A stretch of DNA of 64,000 bases from Xylanivirga thermophila (GCF_004138105.1 NZ_RXHQ01000002.1:62001-126000), one strand, 5' to 3'; counted from the stretch's first letter, positions 1 through 11,501 are shown. Program-made: numbers and translations. The notes: generated by a model from the sequence alone, not told the origin.

Positions 1-107
1 ACAAATCCAAGGAGCAAAGCTATCAGAGATAGGGAAAGCATAAGCATATCCAATACCTCTGACAGCAATTGTCTGGTATATCCCTCATCATATTGCAAGC
101 TATACAT
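1..107 (-). CDS. N-terminus of unidentified membrane protein (partial)
   Basis: An open frame starts at the ATG at 105-107 behind a good ribosome-binding site (GGAAGGGAG) and runs off the left edge of the window. The 35 visible residues begin MYSLQYDEGYTRQLL and turn hydrophobic (LMLSLSLIALLLGF), which looks like the start of a membrane-spanning segment. It lies 17 bp beyond the tkt stop on the same strand, so it is probably the last or next gene of the araBAD-tal-tkt transcript. Too little is visible to assign a family. Confidence 0.5.
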   Translation of the reverse strand, partial: MYSLQYDEGYTRQLLSEVLDMLMLSLSLIALLLGF

Positions 108-124
108 TAGCTCTCCCTTCCAGA

Positions 125-2113
125 CTATTTATTTAATAGCTTTAAGGCCTTGTTCACCACATTATCTACTGTAAAACCAAAATCTTTGAATAGGATGGAG
201 GCGGGAGCTGAAGCTCCAAATCTGTCAATAGATATTATATCCCCTTCATCACCTACATATTTATGCCATCCCATACTACATGCAGCCTCTACTGCGATTC
301 TAGCCTTAACATGCTTTGGTATCACTTGTTGTCTATATTCTTCTGATTGTTCTTCGAACAATTCCCAAGATGGCATACTGACTACCCGTGCATCTACACC
401 CTGTTCTTTAAGCTTTTTACCTGCATTATATACCAATTCCACTTCCGAACCTGATGCCATAAGTATAATATCAGGATCAGATTTCTGTGAATCAAGTAGT
501 ATATAACCACCCTTTAATGCATCTTTACCCGTTTCGTCATAAAGGGGCAAATTTTGCCTGGTAAGTACTAGTGCTGTTGGACTATTCCTTCGTGTTAATG
601 CTGCATACCATCCAGCAGCTACTTCCCGGGCATCAGCTGGACGAAATACGGTAAAATTAGGAATACTCCTAAGAGCCGCCAATTGTTCTATTGGCTGATG
701 TGTAGGTCCATCCTCACCTACCCCAATACTATCGTGGGTAAGCACATATACAACCGGCAATCCCATAAGGGCGGATAATCTCATAGCCGGCTTCATATAG
801 TCACTAAATACAAAAAATGTCGCTACATATGGTCTTAATCCGCCATGAAGAGCCATACCATTTGCTATGGCAGCCATACCATGCTCCCTTACACCAAAGT
901 GCATATTGGAGCCTGTACGATCCTCAGCTGAAAAATCCCCTCTTTCCTTCATATTTGTCTTGTTAGAAGGCGCTAAATCAGCAGAGCCACCTATGAGATT
1001 TGGTATAGCTTTAGCTAGCCTATTTATTGTTTCACCTGAAGATGCCCTGGTAGCTGATGGTCCATCAAACTTCCAAAACTCTTCATCATTTAGCAAATCT
1101 ACCGGTAATTTAGCATCATGCCATATTTCCCACTCATGGGCAAGCTCTGGATAAGCCTTTTTATATTCTCCCCATAGTTCTTTCCATTGTTTCTCATATT
1201 GTATGCCATTCTCAATCAAGGTATTCATATGATTTTTTACATCATCAGGCACATAAAAAGCCTCATTCCATTTCCAGCCTAAAAACTCTTTCATAGCCTT
1301 TATATTGTCATCGCCTAGAGGTTCACCATGTGCCGATGCCTTACCTTGTTTTGCCGGGCAACCATATCCTATACTGGTTTTTACTATTATAAGTGATGGT
1401 CTGGTATTATCCCGTTTTGCCTCATCTATAGCATCACTTATGGCATCTATATCATTCCCATCTTCTACCTTAATTACCTGCCAACCGTAAGCCTCATATC
1501 TCTTCCCTACGTCTTCCCTAAAGGCAATATCAGTCCCGCCTTCTATGGATATATTGTTTGAATCATACAGCATTATAAGCTTGTCAAGTGATAGGGTTCC
1601 TGCCAATGATGCTGCCTCCGATGATATACCCTCCATCATACAACCATCTCCAGCTATGACATAGGTATAATGATTCACTATATCATAACCTGGTTTGTTA
1701 AACTTTGCCTCCAAATACGCCTCGGCAATAGCCATACCTACGCCATTAGCTACACCCTGTCCCAATGGACCAGTAGTGGTTTCTATACCTACTGTATGCC
1801 CATATTCCGGATGCCCCGGCGTTTTACTACCCCATTGTCTAAACTGCTTAAGATCATCTATGGTAAGTCCATAACCAAAAAGATGCAAAAGGGAATATAA
1901 AAGGGCTGAACCATGACCTGCAGACAATATAAATCTATCCCTATTTAACCAGTTCGGATTTTTAGGATTATGTTTCATATGTCTGCCCCATAATGTGTAT
2001 GCCATAGGTGCGACTCCCAATGGTAAACCTGGATGTCCTGAGTTTGCTTTCTGTACTGCTTCAGCCGATAATATACGAATAGTGTTTATAGCTAACTGTT
2101 CAACATCATGCAT
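125..2113 (-). CDS. tkt: Transketolase
   Basis: Thiamine-diphosphate enzyme of the non-oxidative pentose phosphate pathway. It moves two-carbon ketol units between xylulose-5-P, ribose-5-P and erythrose-4-P in the cytoplasm. At 662 residues it is full length for bacterial transketolase. The N-terminal ThDP domain has the AGHGS motif (around residue 65) and the GDG motif (155-157); the pyrimidine-binding domain has the catalytic Glu in [10 protein letters not shown] (about residue 409). The start follows a GGAGG site. It lies 33 bp downstream of transaldolase and in the same direction as araBAD, which fits a role in draining xylulose-5-P made from arabinose. A second, unlinked tkt may exist elsewhere in the genome. 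Confidence 0.97.
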   Translation of the reverse strand: MHDVEQLAINTIRILSAEAVQKANSGHPGLPLGVAPMAYTLWGRHMKHNPKNPNWLNRDRFILSAGHGSALLYSLLHLFGYGLTIDDLKQFRQWGSKTPGHPEYGHTVGIETTTGPLGQGVANGVGMAIAEAYLEAKFNKPGYDIVNHYTYVIAGDGCMMEGISSEAASLAGTLSLDKLIMLYDSNNISIEGGTDIAFREDVGKRYEAYGWQVIKVEDGNDIDAISDAIDEAKRDNTRPSLIIVKTSIGYGCPAKQGKASAHGEPLGDDNIKAMKEFLGWKWNEAFYVPDDVKNHMNTLIENGIQYEKQWKELWGEYKKAYPELAHEWEIWHDAKLPVDLLNDEEFWKFDGPSATRASSGETINRLAKAIPNLIGGSADLAPSNKTNMKERGDFSAEDRTGSNMHFGVREHGMAAIANGMALHGGLRPYVATFFVFSDYMKPAMRLSALMGLPVVYVLTHDSIGVGEDGPTHQPIEQLAALRSIPNFTVFRPADAREVAAGWYAALTRRNSPTALVLTRQNLPLYDETGKDALKGGYILLDSQKSDPDIILMASGSEVELVYNAGKKLKEQGVDARVVSMPSWELFEEQSEEYRQQVIPKHVKARIAVEAACSMGWHKYVGDEGDIISIDRFGASAPASILFKDFGFTVDNVVNKALKLLNK

Positions 2114-2146
2114 TTTATACAGCCTCCATTATTTAATACTTTTTCA

Positions 2147-2794
2147 TCAGTGTTTGGGAACTGTCTCCCAATCCTTTAAAAACTTTTGTATGCCATTATC
2201 TGTTAAAGGATGTTTCGTCATCTGTACAAGTACTTTATAGGGTACTGTCGCTATATGTGATCCTATACGAGCAGCTTCAATTACATGTCTAGGATGACGA
2301 ATACTAGCAGCAATAACTTCTGTTGATATGCCATGAATATTAAATATATCTACCGTTTCCGCTACTACATCTAGACCATCACTGCCTACATCATCCAATC
2401 TGCCTATAAATGGGCTTACATAGGTAGCTCCCGCCCTGGCAGCCAATAGTGCCTGAGCAGATGAAAATATAAGGGTAACATTTGTTTTAATGCCTTCCTC
2501 AGTCAATATCTTTACCGCTTTTAAACCTTCAACACACATTGGGATTTTAATGATGATATTTTTATGTATCTTTGCCAGCTCTCTGGCTTCCTTTACCATA
2601 CCATCTGCATCTAAGCTGACCACTTCAGCACTTATGGGACCATCTACGATGCTTGTAATCTCCTTTACTACCTCTACAAAATCCCTGCCTTCCTTGGCAA
2701 TAAGAGATGGATTAGTGGTAACTCCACATATGATACCCATGTCATTTGCCTTGCGTATTTCATCTACATTGGCCGTGTCTATAAATAATTTCAT
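2147..2794 (-). CDS. tal: Transaldolase (short TalC/Fsa-type)
   Basis: Transfers a dihydroxyacetone unit between sedoheptulose-7-P and glyceraldehyde-3-P. At 215 residues it belongs to the short (type 3B) decameric transaldolase/fructose-6-P aldolase group rather than the 310-residue TalB type. The Schiff-base lysine is in IIIKIPM (K83); [11 protein letters not shown] at the N-terminus and GRLDDVG further on are typical. The start follows AAGGAG. It sits between araD and tkt; a 238-bp gap upstream with a hairpin after araD leaves room for its own promoter, so it may be partly uncoupled from araBAD. Confidence 0.95.
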   Translation of the reverse strand: MKLFIDTANVDEIRKANDMGIICGVTTNPSLIAKEGRDFVEVVKEITSIVDGPISAEVVSLDADGMVKEARELAKIHKNIIIKIPMCVEGLKAVKILTEEGIKTNVTLIFSSAQALLAARAGATYVSPFIGRLDDVGSDGLDVVAETVDIFNIHGISTEVIAASIRHPRHVIEAARIGSHIATVPYKVLVQMTKHPLTDNGIQKFLKDWETVPKH

Positions 2795-2974
2795 TTAAGA
2801 ACAACTCCTTATTTAAAGTTTACTTATCCTATAAAAATTCCCGTATACATAACATTATATCTATATGGAAATTTAATATGACATTAAAACATTCCTACCT
2901 CCATTATATATTCTATAAATATTGTACCATAGTAATTTATATATATAAATGGAGATTTTCAAAAATTCCGTTTA

Positions 2975-3012
2975 TTTAAACCTATTTGAAATTGATTCTA
3001 AATAGGCTTAAA
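2975..3012 (-). terminator. Hairpin after araD (weak terminator or processing site)
   Basis: Inverted repeat with 13-bp arms (2975-2987 and 3000-3012, one G-U pair) and a 12-nt loop, 20 bp past the araD stop. The sequence after the stem on the minus strand has only a short, interrupted T-run, so it may attenuate or stabilise the araBAD transcript rather than fully end it before tal-tkt. Confidence 0.45.
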
Positions 3013-3032
3013 CATTTTTCAATATATAATAT

Positions 3033-3734
3033 TTATTTAGATTTTTGCCCGTAGTAAGCATCAGGACCATGTTTTCTAAGAAAATGTTTGTCTAATAATC
3101 CTTGCTGCATCGGTGATAAATCTGGATTTTTAGGTAACATCTCTGTATGCCACGACATCATCGCAACTTCTTCTAATACAACAGAATTGTACACCGCATC
3201 ACTAGGGTCTTTGCCCCAACAAAATGGGCCATGATACTTTACAAGTACTGCAGGAATATAATCAGGACTTATATCTGCGAAACATTCAGTAATAATCTTT
3301 CCCGTATTAAGTTCATATTGATTAGAAATTTCATTGGAGGTCATATCCCTTGTACAAGGGATCTCTCCATAAAAATAATCTCCATGTGTAGTTCCATAGG
3401 CAGGAATTCCACGCCCAGCTTGTGCCCAAATTGTAGCCCAGCGAGAATGCGTATGAACTATACCGCCAATATTATGGAAATTTCTATATAACTCCAGATG
3501 GGTTGGCGTATCAGAAGACGGATTTAACTCACCTTCTACTTTGTTACCTTTCAAATCAACAACAACCATATTTTCCACCCGCATACTTTCATATGGTACA
3601 CCTGATGGTTTTATAACAACAAGTCCATTTTTCCTATCAATACCAGATACATTACCCCATGTATATACAACCAAATTATGTTTTGGGAGAAGCATATTAG
3701 CTTCATAAACCTCTTGTTTTAACTGTTCTAACAT
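3033..3734 (-). CDS. araD: L-ribulose-5-phosphate 4-epimerase
   Basis: Zinc-dependent epimerase converting L-ribulose-5-P to D-xylulose-5-P, the last step of the arabinose pathway. Full length at 233 residues, class II aldolase/adducin fold. Visible marks are GNVSGIDR near the N-terminus, the substrate phosphate site KPSGVPYE, the metal ligands in [14 protein letters not shown] and TTHGDYF, and the [10 protein letters not shown] tail typical of AraD. It is 34 bp downstream of araA and read from the same promoter. Start chosen behind AAAGGGGATGAG. Confidence 0.97.
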   Translation of the reverse strand: MLEQLKQEVYEANMLLPKHNLVVYTWGNVSGIDRKNGLVVIKPSGVPYESMRVENMVVVDLKGNKVEGELNPSSDTPTHLELYRNFHNIGGIVHTHSRWATIWAQAGRGIPAYGTTHGDYFYGEIPCTRDMTSNEISNQYELNTGKIITECFADISPDYIPAVLVKYHGPFCWGKDPSDAVYNSVVLEEVAMMSWHTEMLPKNPDLSPMQQGLLDKHFLRKHGPDAYYGQKSK

Positions 3735-3767
3735 TCATCTCATCCCCTTTAATTAAATATTATGGGA

Positions 3768-5252
3768 TTATATACTTTTTAATTTCCATGCAATATCATT
3801 CCAGAAAATTTCTTTTTTAAGTTCATCTATATTGGTATTTGAGTCGATATGTATAAACTCAATACCTAAAATTTCAGCAAAATCACGCATTTCACTCGCT
3901 GTAACATCATAAGTAAGTACAGAGTGATGGGCACCACCAGATAATATCCATGCTTCAGCAGAAGTTGTAAGGTTGGGTAGAGGTTTCCATGTAACTCTAG
4001 CAACTGGTAGTCTAGGCATATCTTTCAAAGGCTTAACACATTCTATATCATTAACTATCATACGCAAACGCCCTCCCATATCAATTAAACTAACAACAAT
4101 GGCCGAACCTTCTGCTCCATCAAAGATTAACCTGGCAGGATCATCTTTACCGCCAATAGAAAGGGGGTATACTTCGATACGGGGTTTTTTATCAGCAATT
4201 GACGGACATACTTCAAGCATATGGGCACCTAGTATCATTTCATTGCCAGGTTCAAAGTTATAAGTATAATCCTCCATAAATGCCGTACCTTTTGTTCCGT
4301 CCTTTGACATTTGCTTTATTATCCGTGTCATAGCTGCCGTTTTCCAATCTCCTTCTGCCCCAAACCCATATCCTTCTTTCATTAGATCTTGCACAGCCAG
4401 ACCTGGGAGCTGGGCCATCCCATGAAGGTCCTGAAAATTTGTAGTAAACGCTCCAAACTTACCTTCCTCAAGCATCTTTCTAATTGCAACCTCTATCTTA
4501 GCCTGATAACGAACAGAAGTAATATTATCAGTCGCCATTTCATAATTCATCAGATATCTATCTATCTGCTCATCAATTTCTGCATCGGTTACTTCGTTCA
4601 TTCTACAAACTAGATCACCAATACCCCAGTGATTTACAGACCAGCCCAATTTAATCTCTGTCTCTACCTTATCGCCTTCAGTAACAGCAACATCACGCAT
4701 ATTATCTGAAAATCTCAATACTTTTAATGTTCTACTTTCATATACACCAATAGCAGAACGCATCCAACTACCTATCTTTTTCTTTACATTATCATCAGTC
4801 CAATGACCAACAATTACTTTACGAGGCAAGCGCATTCTTGCCCCAATGAATCCATGTTCCCTATCACCATGAGCAGACTGATTAAGGTTCATGAAATCCA
4901 TATCTATCTCATCCCATGGAATACTTAAATTGTATTGTGTATTTATGTGCAAATATGGTTTTTGAAGAATGGAAAGTCCCCTTATCCACATCTTAGCTGG
5001 AGAAAATGTATGCATCCAGGTAATAATTCCTGCACAGCTGGAATCATTATTTGCTTCCATTATTATATTTGTAATTTCTTCAGAATTTCTTACCACTGGT
5101 TTACAAATAACTTTTCCAGGTATATTAGGATCATTATCAAATGCATTAGCTATTTTTGCTGAATCATTATTTACCTGTTTTAATACATCTTCTCCGTAAA
5201 GGTCTTGACCCCCCGGTATAAACCAAAATGTATATTTTTTTAAATCAGACAT
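3768..5252 (-). CDS. araA: L-arabinose isomerase
   Basis: Converts L-arabinose to L-ribulose in the cytoplasm, using Mn2+. 494 residues from the ATG at 5252, full length for AraA. I prefer this start (MSDLKKYTFWF) over one 15 bp upstream because the upstream ATG overlaps the GGAGG ribosome-binding site. The N-terminal WFIPGGQDLYG, the central EDYTYNFEPG with its metal-binding Glu, and the C-terminal SGGAHHSVLTYDV with the metal-binding His are characteristic. It lies between araB (22-bp gap) and araD in one operon, under the AraR operator upstream of araB. Confidence 0.97.
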   Translation of the reverse strand: MSDLKKYTFWFIPGGQDLYGEDVLKQVNNDSAKIANAFDNDPNIPGKVICKPVVRNSEEITNIIMEANNDSSCAGIITWMHTFSPAKMWIRGLSILQKPYLHINTQYNLSIPWDEIDMDFMNLNQSAHGDREHGFIGARMRLPRKVIVGHWTDDNVKKKIGSWMRSAIGVYESRTLKVLRFSDNMRDVAVTEGDKVETEIKLGWSVNHWGIGDLVCRMNEVTDAEIDEQIDRYLMNYEMATDNITSVRYQAKIEVAIRKMLEEGKFGAFTTNFQDLHGMAQLPGLAVQDLMKEGYGFGAEGDWKTAAMTRIIKQMSKDGTKGTAFMEDYTYNFEPGNEMILGAHMLEVCPSIADKKPRIEVYPLSIGGKDDPARLIFDGAEGSAIVVSLIDMGGRLRMIVNDIECVKPLKDMPRLPVARVTWKPLPNLTTSAEAWILSGGAHHSVLTYDVTASEMRDFAEILGIEFIHIDSNTNIDELKKEIFWNDIAWKLKSI

Positions 5253-5273
5253 GTAACATTCCTCCATTTTTAC

Positions 5274-6944
5274 CTATTTTAAAGTAGCGGATTTTTTCAA
5301 TTCTTTAAGTCTTTTCATAACATCGTTGGTACCCCGACCAAAGTAATCATGTAAGGTTTTATATTCGGCAAAAAGCTTGTTATATATATCCACATTTTCA
5401 GGTATAGGATAATATATAGTGTCTTTCACCTTGCCCATTACTTCTATTGCATCAAATACTGAATCATAGCCCCCACGTTTTTTACCAGCTGCCACTGCAG
5501 CAAATATGGCAGAGCCAAGGGCTGGTCCTTGTGTAGTACCTGCTATCTTTATTGGCATATTGATAACATCAGCATATATCTGCATAGTCATAGGATCTTT
5601 TTGTGATATACCTCCAGACGCGTAAAATTCATTTACTGGTACACCATGACCTTTAAAATTCTCAATTATCATTCTAGTACCATATGCAGTAGCTTCTATT
5701 AAAGCCCTATATATCTCTTCTGGCTTAGTCTGTAAGGTCATACCCAACATCATACCGGCAAGATCCACATCAACCAGCACAGAACGATTGCCATTCCACC
5801 AATCGAGAGCTAATAAGCCACTTTCACCAGGTCTTTGCTTTTCCACCTTTTCTCTAAGATAAGCATGTATATTTTTCCCCTGCCTTTTTGCATCATCATA
5901 GTAAGAAACGGGTAAACAATTATCTATAAACCACGCAAAATGGTCACCTACGCAAGATTGACCAGCTTCATACCCAAAAAAGCCAGGTAAAATACCATCC
6001 TCTACCACACCACATATACCTGGTACATATGTCTCATTCATACCCATCAAAACATGACAAGTAGAAGTACCCATTATTGCAAGCATTTTCCCTGGTCCAT
6101 CTATACCCACTGCCGGCACACAAACATGGGCATCAACATTACCAACTGCTACTGCTGTACCTGGCTTTAATCCTGTAATATCTGCCCATTTTCTACTTAT
6201 TTCACCTGCTTTATTTCCCAAAGGGATTATATCCCTCGACAATTTTTCATCTACTACATGTTCAAGACGTGGATCAAGGGCCTTAAAGAACCCATTAGAA
6301 GGATATCCTGATCTCTTATTCCAAATAGCTTTATATCCTGCTGTACATGAATTTCTTGTCTCATTCCCTGTAAGCTGCCAAATGATCCAATCAGCTGCCT
6401 CAATGAATTTATCAGCTGCCTCATAAATATCAGGTGCCTCATCTAGCACTTGCCATATCTTTGGGAAAACCCATTCAGAAGAAATTTTACCACCGTAATT
6501 ATTAAGCCATTTTTCCTTCCTCTCTTTAGCAATTTGATTGAGTATATTTGCCTTATCTTGAGCTGCATGGTGTTTCCAAAGTTTCACATAGGCATGGGGG
6601 TGATTCTCATATTCAGGAAGAAAACACAATGGTGTCCCATCAAATTTTACAGGTAAAATAGTACATGCAGTAAAATCTGTACCTACACCTATTACATCAT
6701 CTGGAGCAATCCCTGACTTTTTCAAAACAGCTGGTATAGTATTTGATAAAACATCAAGGTAATCCTGAGGATCTTGAAGGGCCCAATCGTGGCCAAGCCT
6801 TTTACCTGAAGGTAACTCTTCATCCATAACCCCATGTGGATACTCATATACTTCAGATGCAATTTCATTACCTGTACGCACATCAACAAGTACCGCGCGA
6901 CCTGATAGCGTTCCAAAATCTACCCCTATTGAATATTTGCCCAT
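5274..6944 (-). CDS. araB: L-ribulokinase
   Basis: FGGY-family sugar kinase phosphorylating L-ribulose to L-ribulose-5-P. 556 residues, typical of AraB. The N-terminal ATPase-like half starts [18 protein letters not shown] and has [13 protein letters not shown]; the C-terminal half has the FGGY-type signature region and [19 protein letters not shown]. First gene of the minus-strand araBAD operon, with a strong AAAGGAGG site and an AraR operator about 25 bp upstream of the start. Divergent from araR. Confidence 0.97.
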   Translation of the reverse strand: MGKYSIGVDFGTLSGRAVLVDVRTGNEIASEVYEYPHGVMDEELPSGKRLGHDWALQDPQDYLDVLSNTIPAVLKKSGIAPDDVIGVGTDFTACTILPVKFDGTPLCFLPEYENHPHAYVKLWKHHAAQDKANILNQIAKERKEKWLNNYGGKISSEWVFPKIWQVLDEAPDIYEAADKFIEAADWIIWQLTGNETRNSCTAGYKAIWNKRSGYPSNGFFKALDPRLEHVVDEKLSRDIIPLGNKAGEISRKWADITGLKPGTAVAVGNVDAHVCVPAVGIDGPGKMLAIMGTSTCHVLMGMNETYVPGICGVVEDGILPGFFGYEAGQSCVGDHFAWFIDNCLPVSYYDDAKRQGKNIHAYLREKVEKQRPGESGLLALDWWNGNRSVLVDVDLAGMMLGMTLQTKPEEIYRALIEATAYGTRMIIENFKGHGVPVNEFYASGGISQKDPMTMQIYADVINMPIKIAGTTQGPALGSAIFAAVAAGKKRGGYDSVFDAIEVMGKVKDTIYYPIPENVDIYNKLFAEYKTLHDYFGRGTNDVMKRLKELKKSATLK

Positions 6945-6968
6945 TTAAAACAACCTCCTTTTTAAGAG

Positions 6969-7024
6969 TTATTGTACGTACAACTAGCTATATTCATTTT
7001 ACATCAAAACCCTAAAACAATCAA
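6969..7024 (-). promoter_or_regulatory. araBAD promoter with AraR operator
   Basis: Minus-strand -35 TTGATT (7019-7024) and -10 TAAAAT (6996-7001) with a 17-bp spacer. A near-palindromic AraR-type box (TTGTACGTACAA core, 6969-6984) begins 11 bp past the -10, where bound repressor would block initiation. The match to the Bacillus AraR consensus (ATTTGTACGTACAAAT) is from memory of that family. Confidence 0.8.
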
Positions 7025-7185
7025 GGAATATAGTCTAAAAATATATACTGGCTATACATGTTCCAATAATTGTTTTGGCCGGAGATGTTAAAACAATTAA
7101 ACATAATTTGCTGTTATAATTTATATATTTATTAGTTTAGATATAAATGTTTTAAATTTTGGTTTTAACCTTCAGAATTTTGAGG

Positions 7186-7245
7186 TATAATAATTATATA
7201 ATAAACATTATTTAGACTATTTTTAATACTATTGTACGCACAAAT
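7186..7245 (+). promoter_or_regulatory. araR promoter region and AraR operator
   Basis: Plus-strand TATAAT at 7186-7191 is a likely -10; its -35 is not clear. The AraR-type box at 7230-7245 (TATTGTACGCACAAAT) differs from the core by one base (GCAC instead of GTAC). It lies in the leader about 20 bp before the araR start and suggests autorepression. Confidence 0.65.
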
Positions 7246-7265
7246 ACTGAAAGGTGGATAAATAA

Positions 7266-8345
7266 ATGCTCAAAGTAGATGAAAAATTACCTTTATATCA
7301 GCAGATAAAGGAATATTTCGTTAATAAAATAGAAGCCGAAGAGATTGCAAATGGTGAATTACTACCTTCTGAAAATGAAATAGTAAAGAATTTTAATGTA
7401 AGCAGGCATACAGTAAGACAAGCCTTTGCTTTACTTGAAAATGAAGGATATATTAAAAGGGAACAGGGACGGGGTACTATATGCCTGGGAAAAAAGAAAA
7501 CTCATAGCAATAGGACCATTGCCGTAGTTACCACTTATATTTCTGATTATATATTCCCACATATAATTAACGGTATAGAAGATGTACTAAGTAGCAAAGG
7601 CTATACACTTAGCCTTGCAAGTACAAATAATAATAAGGATAATGAAGCCCTCTTTTTGCAAAAATTCATAGACCAAAAAGTAGCAGGCATGATTATTGAG
7701 CCAACAAAAAGTGCAAAAAATAATCCAAACTTAGATTATTTTTTGCAGATGGAACAAAAAAACATTAAGTACATAATGTTACATGCTACCTATCCAAATA
7801 TCAATTCAGCCTTCGTAGTAATGGATGATATAAAAGGAGGATATTTAGCTACAAAATATTTGTTGCAATTAGGTCATAAGAATATTGCCGGAATATTTAA
7901 ATCCGATGATATACAAGGTGCAAAGCGTCAACAAGGCTTTATTAACGCACTTAAAGAATATAATATAATGCCTGATGATAATCTAATTGGAAATTATACA
8001 ACTGAAAACATGAACTATTATCCTTATCAATTTACCAGCTATTTGATCAATAATAATAAACCTACTGCTATAGTATGTTATAACGATCAAATCGCTATGA
8101 AAGTTATAGATGCAATAAAGGATAACGGTTTAAAAATTCCGGATGATATCTCTATAGTAGGATATGATGATTCTAGTTTTGCCACTGCTTCAGAAGTAAA
8201 ACTTACAACAATAAGTCATCCGAAAAAGGAAATGGGAAAACAAGTAGCTAATTTTCTCCTTGATATGCTAGATAAAATTGACTATAAGCCTAGGTACACA
8301 TATGAACCGGAGCTTATTGTAAGGACATCATGTAGAAATATATAA
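7266..8345 (+). CDS. araR: Arabinose repressor AraR (GntR-LacI type)
   Basis: Transcriptional repressor released by L-arabinose. 359 residues with an N-terminal winged helix of the GntR family (about 4-70, with NVSRHTVRQAFALLENEGYI) and a LacI/periplasmic-binding-like effector domain (about 80-355, with GYLATKYLLQLGHKNIAGIF and IVGYDDSSFA). This chimera defines AraR. It is divergent from araBAD, and six AraR-type operators occur in the window, including one in its own leader. RBS AAAGGTGG precedes the ATG. Confidence 0.95.
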   Translation: MLKVDEKLPLYQQIKEYFVNKIEAEEIANGELLPSENEIVKNFNVSRHTVRQAFALLENEGYIKREQGRGTICLGKKKTHSNRTIAVVTTYISDYIFPHIINGIEDVLSSKGYTLSLASTNNNKDNEALFLQKFIDQKVAGMIIEPTKSAKNNPNLDYFLQMEQKNIKYIMLHATYPNINSAFVVMDDIKGGYLATKYLLQLGHKNIAGIFKSDDIQGAKRQQGFINALKEYNIMPDDNLIGNYTTENMNYYPYQFTSYLINNNKPTAIVCYNDQIAMKVIDAIKDNGLKIPDDISIVGYDDSSFATASEVKLTTISHPKKEMGKQVANFLLDMLDKIDYKPRYTYEPELIVRTSCRNI

Positions 8346-8375
8346 TTTTATATATGTTTTAAAATCCACTAAAAC

Positions 8376-8414
8376 TTATGGTCATATTTCCAATAGTAAG
8401 GAATATGACCATAA
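8376..8414 (+). terminator. Hairpin after araR
   Basis: Inverted repeat of about 15 bp with one bulged T (arms 8376-8391 and 8400-8414), 30 bp past the araR stop. No long T-run follows, so termination is inferred from position. Confidence 0.5.
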
Positions 8415-8604
8415 TATTCGAAGATTTAAAACCCTATTAACTCTACTGAGTATACGGATATTAGTTATCAATACTCAAAAATGAAACCTTTTCCTTTATC
8501 CCATTTCAACTTAATAACTAAAATATGATATTTAAAATCATATAATATATTAACAAGCCTTTATTATTTTAGAGTATAGTAGAACTATCATTGTTTATAT
8601 AAAA
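8415..8604. other. Non-coding interval between araR and importer
   Basis: AT-rich stretch between two convergent transcripts. I see no credible gene, repeat or motif beyond the hairpins at either end. Confidence 0.5.
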
Positions 8605-8636
8605 AAAGCTGGTTCCTAAAATATAGAACCAACTTT
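8605..8636 (-). terminator. Rho-independent terminator of the sugar importer operon
   Basis: Read on the minus strand, an 11-bp stem (AAAGTTGGTTC with GAACCAGCTTT, one G-U pair) with a 10-nt loop is followed directly by a T-run. It lies about 60 bp after the permease stop. Confidence 0.8.
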
Positions 8637-8698
8637 CCACCGTAACCTCTATTTTGTTATATTATATATCATATTCAATTTCTATTTATTTTAATATT

Positions 8699-9865
8699 CT
8701 ACTGGGGACGCGATTTAGATTTTGTATATACATCAAATGTAACAGCAGCTAAAAGAACAAGTCCTTTTATAGCCTGTTGCCAATCTACACCAATACCTAA
8801 AATTGACATACCATTATTTAAAACCCCCATTACAAGACCTCCAATAATAGCACCCATAACAGTACCTACACCACCTGATGCAGATGCTCCACCTATATAA
8901 CAAGCAGCTATCGCATCTAACTCAAAACCTGTTCCCGCCTTTGGCGTAGCTGCATTAAGACGTCCTGCAACAACTAAACCGGCAAGAGCTGCAAGGACTC
9001 CCATATTTACATATACCCAAAACAAGACCTTTTCTGTCTTTATTCCAGATAATTTTGCTGCCTTTGCGTTACCCCCCAATGCATAAATATGGCGTCCTGC
9101 TATAGTTCTATTTGTAATAAAGGAATATACTACTATAAGTACAGCCAAAATAATTAGAACAATTGGAAGCCCTTTATGTGCTGCAAAGCAGTAAGTAAAC
9201 CAGTTAATCACTATAACAATAAGTATTGTTTTTAATATTTCTACGCTCATTGAAGGCACCTGAAACTTATACTTAATCTTTTTCTTTCTATCATTAAAAT
9301 TTAAAATAACATATATTACCGATAAGATTATACCTATCAAAATAGATATTATATCAAGTCCACTTATTTCTCCTCCATGTATAAAACCTGAAGCAATGTT
9401 TTGAAAAGATTTGTCAAACGGTCCCAAGGTTCTTCCTTCAAGAATAACCAATGTCAATCCCCTAAATATAAGCATACCTGCCAGTGTCACTATAAATGGT
9501 GGAATGTTAATATACGCAATAAAAAAACCTTGAAAAGCCCCTACCAGTGCCCCAATCAATATGGATATAACTACAGAAATCCATACAGGCACATTCCACC
9601 GGAGCATAAACACCGCCGATATAGCTCCGATAAAAGCAACAACTGAACCTACCGATAAATCAACATTTCCTGTTAATATTACCAATAACATTCCTATGGC
9701 TAATATGAGAACATAGGCATTTTGTTGAATAAGATTAGATATATTTACAGGTTTAAATAAAATACCTTCAGTAAGAATACCAAATAGGATCATTATAGCC
9801 ACCAAGGCAATTAGCATCCCATATTTTCTCATATTCTTTTTTAATAAAATTCCCTCTTTCTTCAT
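8699..9865 (-). CDS. Sugar ABC transporter permease (GguB/MmsB/XylH-like)
   Basis: Inner-membrane permease of a CUT2-type monosaccharide importer. 388 residues, very hydrophobic, with about ten membrane segments beginning near residue 13 and ending with [16 protein letters not shown]. The conserved region [19 protein letters not shown] (residues 65-85) and [14 protein letters not shown] are diagnostic of the RbsC/XylH/MmsB family. The length and the inserted hydrophilic loop ([14 protein letters not shown]) match the longer xylose/arabinose subgroup. Its ATG overlaps the ATPase stop by 4 bp, so the two are translationally coupled. Substrate is probably L-arabinose or xylose, from the AraR operator upstream of the operon. 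Confidence 0.9.
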   Translation of the reverse strand: MKKEGILLKKNMRKYGMLIALVAIMILFGILTEGILFKPVNISNLIQQNAYVLILAIGMLLVILTGNVDLSVGSVVAFIGAISAVFMLRWNVPVWISVVISILIGALVGAFQGFFIAYINIPPFIVTLAGMLIFRGLTLVILEGRTLGPFDKSFQNIASGFIHGGEISGLDIISILIGIILSVIYVILNFNDRKKKIKYKFQVPSMSVEILKTILIVIVINWFTYCFAAHKGLPIVLIILAVLIVVYSFITNRTIAGRHIYALGGNAKAAKLSGIKTEKVLFWVYVNMGVLAALAGLVVAGRLNAATPKAGTGFELDAIAACYIGGASASGGVGTVMGAIIGGLVMGVLNNGMSILGIGVDWQQAIKGLVLLAAVTFDVYTKSKSRPQ

Positions 9866-11403
9866 TTCTTTCCCTCCTTGCTATGTTCCATAATACATCC
9901 CATAATATATTCCTGGGTTGCCCGTGATCGATCAACTTCTTCAATTATTTCTCCTTCATTAAGGATATAAATTCTATCGCACATTCCAAGTAATTCTGGA
10001 AGCTCAGATGAAATAAGTATTATGGATTTACCTTCAGCTACTAATTTATTCATAATAGTATATATCTCATACTTTGCACCTACATCTATTCCACGAGTAG
10101 GTTCATCAAGTATTAATATATCTGGTTGGGCAAATATCCATTTGCTAAGAACGACCTTTTGTTGATTTCCACCAGAAAGACTAGCAACAGTCTGATTAAC
10201 ACTAGAAGATTTTATATTCATCTTTTTCCTATATTCCTCAGCAACAACATATTCTTTGTTGTGATCAATAATATTTTTTTTCGCCACTTTATCTAGTTTT
10301 GCAAGTGTTATATTGTCTTTTATATCATCTATTAATATAAGCCCATAATTTTTTCTATCTTCTGTCAAATATGCAATACCATTGTTTATAGCTTCGGTAG
10401 TGTTATTTAAATGAATTTCTTTACCTGCCTTATATATATGACCTGATATATTGCTTCCATATGATTTCCCAAATATGCTCATGGCAAGTTCTGTACGACC
10501 AGCTCCCATTAAACCAGCAAACCCGAGTATTTCACCACGTCTTAGATTAAAACTTACATTTTTGATTATCTCTCTATCATCTTGTAACGGATGGCAAACT
10601 GTCCAATCCTTCACTTCAAAAACTATATCTCCGATATCAATATCACGCTTTGGATACCTATCTACAATATCACGACCTACCATTCCTTTTATTATCCTAC
10701 CTTCGCTGATATCATCTACATCTTTTTCAAGAGTTTCTATTGTCTTTCCATCACGAAGTATTGTAATTGAGTCTGCTACATTTTCAACTTCATTAAGCTT
10801 ATGTGAGATAAGTATAGATGTTACCCCTGATTCCTGTAAAGTCAATAATAGATTCAGCAAATTATCGCTTTCTTCTTCATTCAATGCTGCTGTAGGCTCA
10901 TCAAATATAATTAATTTTGCCTCCTTTGCAAGAGCTTTTGCTATTTCGACTAGCTGCTGCTTTCCTACACTAATATTCGTAACAAGAATATCCGAGGCTT
11001 CCCTTAATCCCACCTTCTCCAAAATTTTATCTGCTTTCAATATAGTTTTATTCCAATCAATTATTCCTTTGCTGGCCTGTTCATTTCCCAAAAAAATATT
11101 TTCAGCTATGGATAAATACGGTATTAAGGCTAGTTCCTGATGAATAATCGCTATACCATGCCTTTCGCTGTCTTTTATATCCTTAAATATGCATTCTTGT
11201 CCATCGAGTATAATTTTGCCGGAATATGTTCCATAAGGATAAACACCACTGAGAATATTCATTAACGTCGACTTTCCAGCCCCATTTTCTCCTACTAAGG
11301 CATGAATTTCGTTTTTCTTTATAGATAGATTTACATCATCAAGTGCTTTAACACCATAAAAGGTCTTGGTAATGTTCCTCATCTCTAAATATGCTCCAGA
11401 CAT
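9862..11403 (-). CDS. Sugar ABC transporter ATP-binding protein (GguA/MmsA/XylG-like)
   Basis: Fused double ATPase of a CUT2 sugar importer. The N-terminal half has Walker [10 protein letters not shown], an [15 protein letters not shown] signature and Walker [12 protein letters not shown]. The C-terminal half has the degenerate [10 protein letters not shown] Walker A usual for this family, then [15 protein letters not shown] and [12 protein letters not shown]. The ATG at 11403 is preferred over an upstream GTG at 11409 because it is better spaced from AGGGGTG. Middle gene of the binding protein-ATPase-permease operon, with a 15-bp-stem hairpin separating it from the binding-protein gene. Confidence 0.92.
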   Translation of the reverse strand: MSGAYLEMRNITKTFYGVKALDDVNLSIKKNEIHALVGENGAGKSTLMNILSGVYPYGTYSGKIILDGQECIFKDIKDSERHGIAIIHQELALIPYLSIAENIFLGNEQASKGIIDWNKTILKADKILEKVGLREASDILVTNISVGKQQLVEIAKALAKEAKLIIFDEPTAALNEEESDNLLNLLLTLQESGVTSILISHKLNEVENVADSITILRDGKTIETLEKDVDDISEGRIIKGMVGRDIVDRYPKRDIDIGDIVFEVKDWTVCHPLQDDREIIKNVSFNLRRGEILGFAGLMGAGRTELAMSIFGKSYGSNISGHIYKAGKEIHLNNTTEAINNGIAYLTEDRKNYGLILIDDIKDNITLAKLDKVAKKNIIDHNKEYVVAEEYRKKMNIKSSSVNQTVASLSGGNQQKVVLSKWIFAQPDILILDEPTRGIDVGAKYEIYTIMNKLVAEGKSIILISSELPELLGMCDRIYILNEGEIIEEVDRSRATQEYIMGCIMEHSKEGKK

Positions 11404-11425
11404 TTTCACACCCCTTTCTTTTCCA

Positions 11426-11465
11426 TACTTCCATTCCGATAGTTTCTATCATCGGAATGGAAGTA
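11426..11465 (-). promoter_or_regulatory. Intercistronic hairpin between binding protein and ATPase genes
   Basis: A perfect 15-bp inverted repeat (11426-11440 and 11451-11465) with a 10-nt loop and no T-run. Hairpins at this place in sugar-importer operons often protect the binding-protein message and lower expression of the downstream genes; that role is inferred here. Confidence 0.65.
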
Positions 11466-11501
11466 TTGAAATTACATATTATCTACAATCAATTTATACA
11501 T

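Noticed and set aside
10451-11140. 229-residue plus-strand ORF
   Set aside because: Antisense shadow of the sugar ABC ATPase gene; low-complexity Ser/Ile/Pro-rich product without a ribosome-binding site.
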